Shown in pieces: positions 34,051 to 45,861 of a stretch of 64,000 nt of DNA. The notes under the pieces are model-generated. The model searched no databases, was not told the origin of the DNA, and was given only the letters and a program-made list of their open reading frames with translations. The stretch is taken from positions 1,054,001 through 1,118,000 of the forward strand of contig LR590464.1 in assembly GCA_901472455.1 (NCBI GenBank), written 5' to 3'. The first letter of the stretch is position 1, and every line of letters starts with the position of its first letter. The translations under genes and the position numbers were made by a program. The DNA comes from Leclercia adecarboxylata. Its GTDB lineage: Bacteria > Pseudomonadota > Gammaproteobacteria > Enterobacterales > Enterobacteriaceae.

Positions 34051-34069
34051 TCGCACACCCCCACCCAGT

Positions 34070-34180
34070 CATTCGGGTTGTATCGCGGCGGCACGTACGC
34101 GAATCCCAGTCATTCAGATAATGCTGTGACTGGGGTAAGGGTACGCAGCCAACGCAGAGGCAGCCTGAAGGATGTCGTGA
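34070..34180. repeat. ERIC-like intergenic repeat between adk and hemH
   Basis: The segment contains TGTGACTGGGGTAAGG, then CGCAGCCAACGCAGAGGCAG and CTGAAGGATG. This is the order and spelling of the right half of the enterobacterial ERIC element, with small differences, and CCCAGTCA / TGACTGGG form the characteristic inverted core. The left boundary is uncertain because the left arm has diverged. Confidence 0.6.
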
Positions 34181-34182
34181 CT

Positions 34183-34209
34183 CTCACCCGGGCCCCCGGG
34201 TGAGAAAAA
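34183..34209 (+). terminator. Terminator downstream of adk
   Basis: CTCACCCGGG / CCCGGGTGAG perfect 10-bp stem with minimal loop, followed by AAAAAT. On the + strand the downstream T content is low, so it may work poorly as an intrinsic terminator. Confidence 0.55.
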
Positions 34210-34296
34210 TTCTCATCTTATCTATCGCAGCAATGGGTTCCGTTTACGCACTTTTCAGATACACTTATCAGCCTGTTATAAGGTTATGAGGCGTGA

Positions 34297-35259
34297 ATGA
34301 GTCAGGCGAAAACCGGCATCCTGCTTGCCAATTTAGGTACCCCCGAAGCCCCAACCCCCGCAGCGGTCAGCCGTTATCTGCGTCAGTTTCTGAGTGATAC
34401 GCGCGTTGTGGATACCCCGCGCCTGCTATGGTGGCCATTGCTGCGTGGCGTGATCCTGCCGATCCGTTCGCCGCGTGTGGCTAAGCTCTATCAGTCCGTC
34501 TGGATGGAAGAGGGGTCGCCGCTGATGGTCTACAGCCGCCGCCAGGAGAAGGCGCTGGCTGCCCGTCTGCCGGATATTCCGGTTGCGCTGGGGATGAGCT
34601 ACGGTAAACCGTCGCTGGAAAGCGCTGTCACGGAGCTGCTGGCGCAGGGCGTGGACCATATTGTGGTGCTGGCGCTCTATCCGCAATACTCATGCTCCAC
34701 CGTCGCCGCGGTCTGGGACGAGCTGGCGCGCATTCTGGCGACCCGACGCCGTATTCCTTCCGTGACCTTTATTCGCGATTACGCGGATAACGAAATGTAT
34801 ATCAACGCCCTTGCCAGCAGCGCACGCGCGTCCTTTGCAAAACACGGCGAGCCGGATCTGCTGCTGCTTTCCTATCACGGTATCCCGCAGCGGTTCGCCG
34901 ATGAAGGTGACGATTATCCGCAGCGCTGCCGCGATACCACGCGTGAGCTGGTGTCCGCCCTGGGCCTGCCGCCGGAGAAGGTGATGATGACCTTCCAGTC
35001 GCGCTTTGGCCGCGAGCCGTGGCTGACCCCTTATACGGATGAAACCCTCAAAATGTTGGGCGAGAAAGGCGTGAAGCACATCCAGGTCATGTCGCCGGGC
35101 TTTGCGGCCGACTGTCTGGAAACCCTGGAGGAGATTGCGGTGCAAAACCGGGAGTTCTTCCTCGAAGCGGGCGGAACGAAGTACGAGTACATTCCGGCGC
35201 TGAATGACGACCCAGAACACATCGAGATGATGGTGTCGCTGGTGACTAACAGCCGCTGA
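34297..35259 (+). CDS. hemH: Ferrochelatase
   Basis: Inserts Fe2+ into protoporphyrin IX, the last step of heme synthesis. 320 residues, intact. Signature [12 protein letters not shown] carries the metal-binding histidine, and [15 protein letters not shown] carries the conserved glutamates. [19 protein letters not shown] is the usual start. In K-12 the divergent esterase gene aes lies between hemH and gsk; here gsk starts 62 bp after hemH. Confidence 0.97.
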   Translation: MSQAKTGILLANLGTPEAPTPAAVSRYLRQFLSDTRVVDTPRLLWWPLLRGVILPIRSPRVAKLYQSVWMEEGSPLMVYSRRQEKALAARLPDIPVALGMSYGKPSLESAVTELLAQGVDHIVVLALYPQYSCSTVAAVWDELARILATRRRIPSVTFIRDYADNEMYINALASSARASFAKHGEPDLLLLSYHGIPQRFADEGDDYPQRCRDTTRELVSALGLPPEKVMMTFQSRFGREPWLTPYTDETLKMLGEKGVKHIQVMSPGFAADCLETLEEIAVQNREFFLEAGGTKYEYIPALNDDPEHIEMMVSLVTNSR

Positions 35260-35321
35260 TCGCGTTAAAGGCCGGGATTGTGCTACCATTTCCGGCCCAT
35301 CCGTTACTCGTAGCTCAGAAG

Positions 35322-36626
35322 ATGAAATTTCCCGGTAAACGCAAATCCAAACACTACTTTCCCGTTAACGCCCGCGATCCGCTGCTCCAGCAAATTCAGC
35401 CGGAGAATGAGACCAACGCCGCCTGGGTGGTGGGTATCGATCAGACGCTGGTGGATATTGAAGCAAAAGTGGACGATGCGTTTGTCGCGCGTTACGGCCT
35501 GAGCGCCGGGCACTCCCTGGTTATTGAAGACGATGTGGCGGAAGCGCTGTACCAGGAGCTGGTACGGGACAACCTCATTACCCATCAGTTTGCCGGTGGC
35601 ACCATAGGCAACACCATGCACAACTACTCGGTGTTGGCGGATGACCGCTCCGTTCTGCTGGGTGTGATGTGCAGCAACATCGAAATTGGCAGTTATGCCT
35701 ACCGCTACCTCTGCAACACCTCCAGCCGTACCGATCTGAACTACCTGCAAGGGGTGGACGGGGCGATTGGCCGCTGCTTTACGCTGATCGGCGAATCCGG
35801 CGAGCGTACCTTCGCCATCAGCCCAGGGCACATGAACAAACTGCGCGCAGAGAGCATCCCGGAAGAGGTGATTGCCGGGGCATCAGCGCTGGTACTGACC
35901 TCCTATCTGGTGCGTTGCAAGCCGGGCGAGCCGATGCCGGAAGCCACCATGAAGGCGATAGAGTACGCGAAGAAGTATAACGTGCCGGTGGTCCTGACCC
36001 TGGGTACCAAATTCGTGATCGCGGATAACCCGGAGTGGTGGCAGGCCTTCCTGAAAGAGCACGTCTCTATTCTGGCGATGAATGAAGAAGAGGCCGAAGC
36101 CCTGACCGGCGAGAGCGATCCGCTGCTGGCTTCTGATAAAGCGCTGGACTGGGTCGATCTGGTACTCTGCACCGCCGGGCCGGTAGGCTTGTATATGGCG
36201 GGCTTCACCGAAGAAGAGGCGAAACGCAAAACCCAGCATCCACTACTGCCAGGGGCGATCGCCGAGTTCAACCAGTTTGAATTCAGTCGCGCCATGCGCC
36301 ACAAGGATTGCCAGAACCCGCTGCGTATCTTCTCGCATATCGCCCCGTATATGGGTGGGCCTGAGAAGATCATGAACACAAACGGCGCAGGAGACGGCGC
36401 GCTGGCTGCGCTGCTGCACGATATCACCGCCAACGCCTTCCATCGCACCAACGTGCCGAACTCCAGCAAACACAAGTTTAACTGGCTGACCTATTCGTCA
36501 CTGGCGCAGGTGTGTAAATACGCGAACCGCGTGAGCTATCAGGTGCTGAACCAGCACTCACCGCGCTTAACGCGTGGCTTGCCGGAGCGGGAAGATAGCC
36601 TGGAAGAGTCTTACTGGGACAGGTAA
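35322..36626 (+). CDS. gsk: Inosine-guanosine kinase
   Basis: PfkB/ribokinase-family nucleoside kinase that phosphorylates guanosine and inosine in purine salvage. 434 residues, intact and the E. coli length. FAGGTIGNTMHNYSVL at the substrate side and the anion-hole/catalytic motif NTNGAGDGALAALLHD near the C-terminus are clear. The start MKFPGKRKSKHYFPVN is preferred to an ATG 14 codons upstream. Confidence 0.96.
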   Translation: MKFPGKRKSKHYFPVNARDPLLQQIQPENETNAAWVVGIDQTLVDIEAKVDDAFVARYGLSAGHSLVIEDDVAEALYQELVRDNLITHQFAGGTIGNTMHNYSVLADDRSVLLGVMCSNIEIGSYAYRYLCNTSSRTDLNYLQGVDGAIGRCFTLIGESGERTFAISPGHMNKLRAESIPEEVIAGASALVLTSYLVRCKPGEPMPEATMKAIEYAKKYNVPVVLTLGTKFVIADNPEWWQAFLKEHVSILAMNEEEAEALTGESDPLLASDKALDWVDLVLCTAGPVGLYMAGFTEEEAKRKTQHPLLPGAIAEFNQFEFSRAMRHKDCQNPLRIFSHIAPYMGGPEKIMNTNGAGDGALAALLHDITANAFHRTNVPNSSKHKFNWLTYSSLAQVCKYANRVSYQVLNQHSPRLTRGLPEREDSLEESYWDR

Positions 36627-36630
36627 AAGC

Positions 36631-36656
36631 AAAAAGGCAACGTGAGTTGCCTTTTT
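36631..36656 (+). terminator. gsk terminator
   Basis: AAAAAGGCAAC / GTTGCCTTTTT with loop GTGA. Symmetric, so it can also serve the convergent ybaL. Confidence 0.9.
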
Positions 36657-36666
36657 AGTGTTTGTT

Positions 36667-36700
36667 CCCTCTCCCTGTGGGAGAGGGCCAGGGTGAGGGC
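36667..36700. repeat. CCCTCTCCC palindrome, family copy 4
   Basis: CCCTCTCCCTGTGGGAGAGGG followed by CCAGGGTGAGGG, in the gsk-ybaL convergent spacer. Confidence 0.7.
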
Positions 36701-36717
36701 ATCAGCCCGCAGCAAAC

Positions 36718-38396
36718 TTAACCCGTCACCGTCGCTTCAACCGGCGGTTTCTCCAGCAGCGACAGCATGGTATTCGCAATCTCACGCTCGCCCATTACCA
36801 CCTGATTAGCGCCGCGTTCCATGATGTATTCCACTTCGTCGTCGTAATGCGCCCGGGCAATAATCTCCAGGTGCGGGGATTTTTCACGGGCGGAAACCAC
36901 AATCTCACCGGCTTCGTAACCGTTGGGGATGGTCAGCAGCAACCAGCGCGCGCAGTCAAGATGCGCCAGATTCATGATCTCTTCATTCGCCGCATTGCCC
37001 AGCACCGCGCCGGATACCGCGCTCGCGCAGTTCGTCCACTCGCGTGCGGGAGGTTTCAATCACCACCAGCGGAATGCCCTGGGCCATCAGCTTCTCGCCC
37101 AGCAGGCTCCCGACGCGGCCAAAGCCGACCAGTAGGGCATGGTTGCAGATATCCACCGGGATCTGTTTCTCTTCTTCCGTCGCCTCTTCCAGCGTCTGCT
37201 CTTCAAGGGTTTCGGTTTTTTTCGAGGTATTTTTCCAGCAGGGCGAACAGCACCGGGTTGAGCATAATCGAGAGGATTGCCCCCGCCAGCACCAGATTTT
37301 GCCCGGCCTGTGGCAGCAGATCCAGCGCCATGCCCAGCCCGGCAAGGATAAAGGCAAACTCACCAATCTGCGCAAGGCTGGCGGCGATGGTCAATGCGGT
37401 ACGCGGCGAGTGACCGAACATACGTACCAGGAAGAACGCGGCGACAGACTTACCAAAGATGATGATTGCCAGGGTGCCAAGCACGGCCAGCGGCTGATCA
37501 ATCAGCACCCGCGGGTCGAACAGCATCCCCACGGAGACGAAGAACAGCACGGCAAATGCATCGCGCAGGGGCAGGGTATCGTGGGCGGCGCGGTGGCTCA
37601 GCTCAGATTCATTCAGCACCATCCCGGCAAAGAAAGCGCCGAGGGCGAAGGAGACATCAAACAACTCAACGGCGCCAAAGGCGATGCCCAGCGCCAGGGC
37701 CAACACCGCGAGGGTAAACAGCTCGCGCGAGCCGGTCGCAGCGCTGCGGGAGAGGATCCACGGCACCAGGCGGCGACCTACCAGCATCATAATGGCGATA
37801 AACGCCACCACTTTACCGATGGTGATACTCATATCCAGCGCCAGCGTGGCAAAGCCGACGTTGTCTTTTTCGAGCATTCCGGCGACAGCAGGCAACAGCA
37901 CCAGGGTTAATACCATCACCAGATCTTCAACAATCAGCCAGCCAATAGCGATCTGCCCCCGCTGGCTGTCAATTAACTGCCTCTCTTCAAGCGCGCGCAG
38001 CAGCACCACGGTACTGGCGGTAGAAAGACACAGACCAAACACAATGCCGGTCATCAGCGGCCAGCCCAGCATCGCTGAAAGCGCCATACCCAGCAACGTC
38101 GCCACGGCTATCTGGGCGATCGCGCCGGGAATGGCGATGGACTTTACCGCCATCAGATCCTTCAGGGAGAAATGCAAACCAACACCGAACATCAGCAGGA
38201 TCACGCCAAGCTCCGCCAGCTCCGGGGCAAGTTTAGTATCAGCAACAAAACCTGGGGTAAAAGGACCGGATAATACGCCAGCTAATAAATAGCCCACCAG
38301 AGGCGAAATGCGAAGTTTATTGGCAAGCATACCGAGTATAAATGCGAGTACAAGTCCACCGACAATGGTGGTGATAAGCGGTGTGGCGTGATGCAT
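36718..38396 (-). CDS. ybaL: YbaL, predicted monovalent cation:proton antiporter (CPA2)
   Basis: Inner-membrane antiporter of ~558 residues. An N-terminal transporter domain of about twelve helices (LVGYLLAGVLSGPFTPGF, LGVILLMFGVGLHFSLKDL, SLAQIGEFAFILAGLG) is followed by a cytosolic RCK/TrkA-N domain (HALLVGFGRVGSLLGEKL; LLLTIPNGYEAGEIV). The frame breaks near 37210 (extra T in GGTTTTTTTCGAGG) and near 37015, a net +2 against the expected length. The start MHHATPLI is 16 codons inside an upstream ATG. Close to the Kef family, but without the KefB/C name in E. coli. Confidence 0.9.
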
Positions 38397-38629
38397 TCCG
38401 TCTCCTTTCGTTGCTGAGTTAATCCATTTTTGGTTTAAAACCAAAAAGCCGAGTAATAGTTTATGACAAATTTAATGATTATGTTTATGAATAATTGTTG
38501 AAATTTGAGTAAAACAGCAATAACAGTTAAACGAAAGCAGAACAGGACGATTTTGCAGAGGCTATGCTAAGAAAGGCTTATGGCAGTAGGGAAGGTTGCG
38601 GCCAAACCAGGAGTTTGACCGCGGATAAA

Positions 38630-39835
38630 TCAGGCTTTATGCCGATTATCAGGCAGGAATATGGTCAACATCCCAAGAAGTGGCAGGAAAGCACAGATTT
38701 TGTAGACCAAAAAGATGCTGGTATGGTCTGCAATCAGCCCTAATACCGCCGCGCCAAGGCCGCCCATCCCGAAGGCAAAACCAAAAAACAGCCCGGAAAC
38801 CATGCCGATACGTCCCGGAAGCAGCTCCTGGGCATACACCAGGATGGCCGAAAACGCGGAGGCGAGGATAAAACCAATAATCACGGTTAAAAAACCCGTC
38901 CACCACAGACTTGCGTAAGGTAAAATAAGGGTGAAAGGCGCTACGCCGAGGATAGAGCCCCAAATAACATATTTACGCCCAATCTTATCCCCCAATGGCC
39001 CGCCAATAAACGTCCCTGCTGCTACCGCAAACAGGAAGGCAAACAGGTGAAACTGGGCGTTTTGTACCGATAATCCGAATTTTTCCATCAGATAAAAGGT
39101 GTAATAGCTGCTGATGCTCGCCATGTAGAAGTATTTGGAGAAAATCAGCATCAGCAGGATGCTGACGGCAAGAATTACCTTGTTGCGCGGCAGGGGATTA
39201 ATTACCGGCGCTTTTGGTTTGCCCTTATTTACCTTGTGCTGGGCCGCATACCAGCGGCTGATCTGCGCCAGCACCACAATCGCTAACAGCGCCGCCAGCA
39301 CAAACCACGCCACGTTGCCTTTACCGTACGGGGCAATAATCACCGCTGCCAGCAGCGGGCCGAGGGAGCTACCGAAGTTACCGCCCACCTGGAACAGCGA
39401 CTGCGCCAGACCGTGACGGCCCCCGGAGGCCATGCGCGCCACGCGGGACGACTCCGGGTGGAAGACCGACGAGCCGGTACCCACCAGTGCGGCGGCCACT
39501 AAAACGCCCTCAAAGCTGCCCGCCATAGCCAGCAGGATCAGGCCGCTCAGGGTAAAGCACATGCCAATCGGCAGTGACCATGGCATCGGATATTTATCCG
39601 TCCAGTAACCCACCACCGGTTGCAGCAGCGATGAGGCCAGCTGGAAGGTCAGGGTGATCATACCGATCTGCACGAAGGTAAGGGAGAACTCGGACTGTAA
39701 TAGCGGATAGATCGCCAGAATTAGCGACTGGATCATATCGTTCAGCAGATGTGAAAGACTGATTGCGCCGAGAATACCAAATGAGGTGCGAGACTTAGCA
39801 GCCGACACCGGTGGAGTAGATTCACTGATTGCCAT
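38630..39835 (-). CDS. fsr: Fosmidomycin resistance MFS exporter
   Basis: Major facilitator protein of 401 residues with twelve predicted helices, intact. The conserved MFS motif is seen in GYWTDKYPMP and, in the second half, GGPLGDKIGRKYVIWG. LSHLLNDMIQSLILAIYPLL at the first helix is typical of Fsr. Exports fosmidomycin when overexpressed in E. coli; natural substrate unknown. Confidence 0.94.
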   Translation of the reverse strand: MAISESTPPVSAAKSRTSFGILGAISLSHLLNDMIQSLILAIYPLLQSEFSLTFVQIGMITLTFQLASSLLQPVVGYWTDKYPMPWSLPIGMCFTLSGLILLAMAGSFEGVLVAAALVGTGSSVFHPESSRVARMASGGRHGLAQSLFQVGGNFGSSLGPLLAAVIIAPYGKGNVAWFVLAALLAIVVLAQISRWYAAQHKVNKGKPKAPVINPLPRNKVILAVSILLMLIFSKYFYMASISSYYTFYLMEKFGLSVQNAQFHLFAFLFAVAAGTFIGGPLGDKIGRKYVIWGSILGVAPFTLILPYASLWWTGFLTVIIGFILASAFSAILVYAQELLPGRIGMVSGLFFGFAFGMGGLGAAVLGLIADHTSIFLVYKICAFLPLLGMLTIFLPDNRHKA

Positions 39836-39999
39836 AAATACCCACGTCGATTGTTATAGGAAATGCAGGATGTAATTATTATCCGACTAACATACCTGTC
39901 CCCGACATTTGAGGAAAGTCGCATTTCTGAAAACAAAGTTGTCTATTCTGCTTACTCGCTGTAATTTTTGCCTTTGTCTATGGATCAGGGAGTGAAGAA

Positions 40000-41653
40000 A
40001 TGAAGTTAATGAAGCGAGGCGTCGCACTGGCAATAATCGCGGCGTGCGGTCTCTTAAGCCTGCCAGCTCAGGCCTGGGAGCAGGATAAAACCTATAACAT
40101 TACCATCCTGCATACCAACGATCATCACGGCCACTTCTGGCGCAGCGAATATGGCGAGTATGGCCTCTCGGCGCAGAAGACGTTGGTGGACGGGATCCGC
40201 AAAGAGGTAGCAGCCAAAGGCGGCAGCGTGCTGTTACTCTCCGGCGGCGACATTAATACCGGCGTGCCGGAATCGGATTTACAGGATGCAGAACCCGATT
40301 TCCGCGGCATGAATTTGATTGGCTACGATGCGATGGCCGTCGGTAACCACGAATTTGATAATCCTATCGAAGTATTACGCCAGCAGGAGAAGTGGGCCAA
40401 ATTCCCGTTCCTCTCCGCCAATATTTACCAGAAAAGCACCGGCGAGCGTTTATTTAAACCCTGGGCCATTTTCAAACGCCAGGATATTAAAATCGCCGTG
40501 GTGGGGCTGACCACTGATGACACAGCCAAAATCGGCAACCCGGAATATTTTACCGATATCGAATTCCGTAAACCGGCCGACGAAGCGAAGCTGGTAATCC
40601 AGGAATTACAGCAGAACGAAAAACCGGACGTGATAATCGCCACCACCCATATGGGCCATTACGATAATGGCGATCACGGCTCGAACGCCCCAGGCGATGT
40701 GGAGATGGCGCGCAGCCTGCCGGCGGGTTCGCTGGCGATGATTGTGGGCGGCCACTCTCAGGATCCGGTCTGCATGGCGTCAGAAAATAAAAAGCAGGTG
40801 GACTATGTGCCTGGCACGCCGTGCGCGCCGGACAAGCAGAACGGTATCTGGATTGTGCAGGCCCATGAGTGGGGCAAATACGTTGGCCGCGCGGATTTCG
40901 AATTCCGTAACGGGGAGATGAAGCTGGTGCATTATCAGCTGATCCCGGTCAACCTGAAGAAGAAGGTGACCTACGATAACGGCCAGAGCGAGCGCGTCCT
41001 CTACACGCCGGAAATTGCGGAAAACCCCACAGATGCTCTCTCTGCTGTCGCCGTTCCAGAATAAAGGCAAAGCCCAGCTGGATGTGAAGATCGGTACACT
41101 CTCCGGCAGGCTGGAAGGGGACCGCAGTAAGGTACGTTTCGTGCAGACCAATATGGGGCACCTGGTGCTGGCAGCGCAAATGGCGCGTACTAACGCCGAT
41201 TTTGCGGTGATGAGCGGCGGCGGGATCCGCGACTCCATTGAAGGCGGCGATATCACCTATAAAGATGTCCTGAAGGTGCAGCCGTTTGGCAACGTGCTGG
41301 TGTATGTCGATATGACCGGCAAAGAGGTGACGGATTACCTGACCGCGGTGGCGCAGATGAAGCCTGACTCCGGTGCCTATCCGCAGTTCGCCAACGTCAG
41401 CTTCGTGGCAAAGGGCGGCGTGCTCAACGACCTGAAGATCAAAGGCGAAGCGGTTGATCCGGCTAAAACCTACCGGATGGCGACCTTGAGCTTTAACGCT
41501 ACCGGTGGCGACGGTTATCCGCACATTGATAACAAACCGGGCTATGTGAATACCGGCTTTATCGACGCTGAGGTACTGAAGCAGTATATCCAGCAGAATT
41601 CTCCGCTGGATGTGAATGCGTATGAACCTAAGGGTGAAGTGAGCTGGCAGTAA
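40000..41653 (+). CDS. ushA: Periplasmic UDP-sugar hydrolase/5'-nucleotidase
   Basis: Exported enzyme that degrades UDP-sugars and 5'-nucleotides for uptake. Signal peptide ends near LSLPAQA-W. The metallophosphoesterase domain shows ILHTNDHHGHFW, GGDINTG, VGNHEFD and VGGHSQDP. The C-terminal substrate domain contains NADFAVMSGGGIRDSI and FNATGGDGYP. One extra C near 41027 (AACCCCACAG) breaks the frame at codon ~343. Corrected length 550 residues, as E. coli. Confidence 0.95.
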
Positions 41654-41662
41654 TGAAGGCCG

Positions 41663-42271
<609 letters not shown>

Positions 42272-42313
42272 TCAAAAGAGGCTAAAAAATAGCACCATCT
42301 TGCGCATATAGTG

Positions 42314-42343
42314 TTGGCAGTGATGGTCACTTTGAGCGACAAT
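42314..42343 (+). promoter_or_regulatory. Probable chiX promoter
   Basis: TTGGCA, 18-bp spacer, GACAAT, seven bases ahead of the inferred RNA 5' end. Confidence 0.6.
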
Positions 42344-42350
42344 CGGCTCA

Positions 42351-42428
42351 ACCGGAGGTCTCCTTCGGCATAATAACAACGATGAAATTCCTCTTTGACG
42401 GGCCAATAGAAATATTGGCCACTTTTTT
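42351..42428 (+). ncRNA. chiX: ChiX (SroB/MicM) small regulatory RNA
   Basis: Lies where E. coli has it, between ybaK and ybaP. The conserved seed and core TTCCTCTTTGACGGGCC is intact, as is the GCATAATAA stretch before it. The 5' hairpin (CCGGAGG-TCT-CCTTCGG) differs in sequence but is preserved as a structure. It ends with the Rho-independent stem GGCCAATA / TATTGGCC and a T run. Known role: Hfq-dependent constitutive silencing of the chitoporin mRNA chiP, relieved by the chb trap RNA. The T run overlaps the ybaP stop codon on the other strand. Confidence 0.9.
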
Positions 42429-43221
42429 ATCTCAGTAATGACGGCAAATTCCCCTCGCCGTACAAATGCAGCGCCCCAACCGCCACCACATACCGTCCCG
42501 CTGGCAGCGCGTGCAGCTTCTCGCACCATGCCTGGTTACGCTCGTGCATCAGCACGTCATACAGCGATTCGCTGAAGGTGGCCGGAAGTGCCAGCCTGTC
42601 GACGATGGGGGGCGAATCCAGCCACCAGCTCACCATGGTTTGCAGCAACCGGGCATTGGTATGCCAGTGAGTCAGGGTATCTTCCAGCAGCAGTAAGCCG
42701 TCGTTCGGCATCTGGCGCAGCAGGGCAATCTGGCTGGCGGCCCCCTCCAGCTCAATAATGGGCAGTTGCTGTGTACGGGCGGCATTCAGCAACTGGTAAT
42801 CAATGCCGTAATCGCCCCGCAGCCCCAGACGCTGGGCCTGCGTGGCCTGCAACACCATCGCGATTTGCCATAACGGCTGGCTTTCAAGCATAGAGAGCGA
42901 CAGCCCAAGCTCGTCGGCAAGCCGTTCCACCTCGGCCAGCTGGCTGGCGCTAAGACGCTCACTGAGCGGAGGCGGGATCGCCAGGCCTGAAAAAGGCGAC
43001 TCCTCCCCGGAAATATCCGCTTCTACAATCAGCGCATCGGCATTGTGCAGCCTGTCGATCAGGCCCGCGGGCAGGGGAGACATATCCCGGGTGCCCATAT
43101 GGATGCTGCCGACCAGATGCAGGTGCTGCCCGCCAGGCAAGGAGATATCGAGGCCGGGCCAGCGATAGCGGCGGGGGAAAAGGGCGCGAAACGATGCTTT
43201 TATACGTTGAAACAGACTCAT
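42427..43221 (-). CDS. ybaP: TraB/GumN-family protein YbaP
   Basis: A 264-residue protein, intact and equal to E. coli YbaP in length. It has the two GX2H-type motifs of the TraB/PrgY/GumN family: HLVGSIHMGTRDM near the N-terminus and VVAVGALHLYGEGNLPSLL at the end, plus HADALIVEADISG-like NADALIVEAD. Related proteins are thought to be metal-dependent peptidase-like; function unproven. The start at MSLFQRIKASF is chosen to match the family length over an ATG 18 codons upstream. Confidence 0.9.
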   Translation of the reverse strand: MSLFQRIKASFRALFPRRYRWPGLDISLPGGQHLHLVGSIHMGTRDMSPLPAGLIDRLHNADALIVEADISGEESPFSGLAIPPPLSERLSASQLAEVERLADELGLSLSMLESQPLWQIAMVLQATQAQRLGLRGDYGIDYQLLNAARTQQLPIIELEGAASQIALLRQMPNDGLLLLEDTLTHWHTNARLLQTMVSWWLDSPPIVDRLALPATFSESLYDVLMHERNQAWCEKLHALPAGRYVVAVGALHLYGEGNLPSLLR

Positions 43222-43299
43222 ACGCGCTCCAGGATGGTAAAAATTCATGCTAGCGCGTGGGAAAGGGCGGTGCAAGACGTCCTTGTCTTATGCACGCGG

Positions 43300-45794
43300 T
43301 TACTCTTTCGGTTTAAACCGCAGCAGGCGGTTGGCGTTGCTCACCACGGTAATCGAGGAGAGGGCCATGGCGGCACCCGCGACCACCGGGTTGAGCAGCG
43401 TACCGGTCAGCGGCCAGAGGATCCCGGCGGCGATGGGAATGCCGAAGGCGTTATAGACAAAGGCTCCCAGCAGGTTCTGCTTCATGTTGCGCAGGGTCGC
43501 TTTCGAGATGGCAAGCGCATCGGCCACGCCCATCAGGCTGTGGCGCATCAGGGTGATCGCCGCCGTTTCGATGGCGACATCGCTGCCGCCACCCATGGCG
43601 ATCCCAACATCCGCCTGGGCCAGCGCCGGGGCATCGTTAATGCCGTCGCCAATCATGGCTACGCGGCGGCCTTGATCCTGCAGTTTGATAATCGCATCCG
43701 CTTTGCCGTCCGGCAGCACACCCGCGATCACCTCATCAATATCGGCCTCGCTGGCAATCGCCTGAGCGGTGACGGCGTTATCCCCGGTCAGCATCACCAG
43801 ACGATAGCCCGCGCGGTGCAGGCGTTGCAGCGCACTCACGCTGTCGGCGCGCAGCGGATCGCGTACGGCAAACAGCGCCGCGACCTGGCCATCCACCGCC
43901 AGCAGTACCGGGGTCGCCCCCTGCGCGGCATGGGCCTGCAACTGCGCATCCAGCGCCCCGGTGTCGATGCCGTTTTCGGCCAGCAGCGCCTGGTTGCCCA
44001 GCAGCAGCCTACGGTTATCAACGTCCCCGCTGACCCCCAGCCGCGCAGGGTACGGAAGTTATGCACCTGCGGCAGGGTGGCGTCTGCTTTCTCCAGAATC
44101 GCCCGCGCCAGCGGGTGGCTGGAACCCTGTTCGAGCGCGGCGGCCAGGCGCAGCGCTTCGGCCTGGTCGATCCCGCCCGTGGTATCGACGGCGACCACCT
44201 GCGGTTTACCTTCGGTGAGGGTCCCGGTTTTATCAAATACCAGGGTGTCTAAGGTGCTGGCGCGTTGCAGGGCGTCGGCATCACGCACCAGCACGCCGGA
44301 TTCTGCGGCCCGGCCAACGCCTGAGATAATCGACATTGGCGTCGCCAGCCCCAGTGCGCACGGACAGGCGATGATCAGCACCGTGGTAGCGATCACCAGG
44401 GTGTAGACAATCTGCGGCGCAGGGCCAAAGAAGTACCAGATAGCGGCGCTGAACAGGGCAATACCCACCACCACCGGCACGAAAATAGCGGAAATTTTAT
44501 CCGCCAGCTTGCCGATCTCCGGCTTGCTGCTCTGGGCCTGGCGCACCATGCGGATGATGCGCGACAGCGTAGTGTGGCTGCCGACGGCACTGGCGCGGAA
44601 CAGCACGCTGCCATCCTGCACCACCGTACCGGCGTGGACGCTCTCCCCGGCGCTTTTCTGCTGCGGCACCGGCTCGCCAGTGAGCATGGCTTCGTCAAAC
44701 CAGGCTTCGCCCTGGGTAATGTCGCCGTCTACCGGCACGCGATCGCCGGTCGTCAGGCGCAGGATCATCCCTGCCTGAACCTCGGCCAGCGGCAGGTTTT
44801 GTTCACCGTTTTCCGTGACTACCCGGGCGGTCGGCGGGTTAAATCGAGCAATCTTTCCAGCGCTTTGGAGGAGCGCTGGCGCGCCCGCGCCTCCAGCATA
44901 TGACCGAGGTTAATCAGGCCGATAATCATGGCGCTGGCTTCATAATAGAGATGGCGGGCTTCCATCGGGAACCACTGCGGCCAGACGTTGACGCTCATCG
45001 AGTAGAGCCACGCCGCGCCCGTGCCCAACGCCACCAGCGTATCCATGGTAGCGGTACGGTTTTTCAGGCTTTTCCAGGCGCTGGTATAAAAATGGCCGCC
45101 AGCAAAGATCATCACCCCGAGTGTGATAACGCCAATTACCAGCCACAGCGTGCGGTTGTCGTCGGTGACCATCATGTTGTCACCGAGCATGCCCAGCCCA
45201 TCACCGGGATCCCCACCAGCAGGGCGACAATCGCCTGCCAGCGAAAACGTTTCATGGTGGCAATGGCCGTTTCTTGCTGGCGTTCACGGCGTTTGAGGTC
45301 ATCTTCAATCGCCTCGGCGCCATAGCCTGCTTTTTCAACGGCCTGCACTAAATCAGCGGCGGAGGCATGGCCCATCACCAGCGCAGTGCGCTCCGCCAGG
45401 TTGACCCGTGCCTGTGCGACACCCGGTACGGCCTGCAAGGCGTTCTGTACTCGGGTAACGCAGCTGGCGCAGCTCATGCCGTTGATCAACAGTTGTTGGC
45501 TGTCATCACTGTCGTGAGCTGCCGGAGCTCAGAGGGGGCCGCTGTCAGTGCTTCCGACGGAGTTGTTGACGCTGTCAGCGGATCAGCCTTTGGGTGGCTT
45601 AACACCGCACCGTAACCGGCCTGTTTGATGGTGTCGATCAGGGCATCGGCGCTGGCGCTGCCGGTAACGACGGCGTGGTCGATGGTGACCTCTGCGGTGT
45701 CAACGTCCGGGCGTTGCTCCAGACTCTCTTTAACGCGTTTGACACAGTGGCCGCAGGAGAGGCCGTCCAGTGTCAGATCGATGGTGTGAGACAT
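43300..45794 (-). CDS. copA: Cu(I)-exporting P-type ATPase CopA (frameshifted)
   Basis: Inner-membrane copper exporter of ~832 residues. Two N-terminal heavy-metal domains with CxxC (GLSCGHC, GMSCASC) precede eight membrane helices with the ion-site CPC in [13 protein letters not shown]. The actuator has TGEP, the phosphorylation loop [12 protein letters not shown], and the nucleotide domain the GSSHPLA motif. Single-base errors near 45487, 45186, 44825 and 44005 split it into five frames, all of which align end to end with E. coli CopA. It is transcribed from a CueR-type promoter just upstream and is divergent from cueR. Confidence 0.93.
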
Positions 45795-45861
45795 ACGAAT
45801 ACTCCTTATAAATCTCCAGCCAGATATTGACCGGAGGGACACTTTCATCTAACTGTTATGA

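Noticed and set aside
43045..44406. A 453-codon open frame on the + strand opposite copA and ybaP
   Set aside because: It lies entirely antisense to two well-recognised genes, has no recognisable domain, and arises from the GC-rich codon bias of the true frames.
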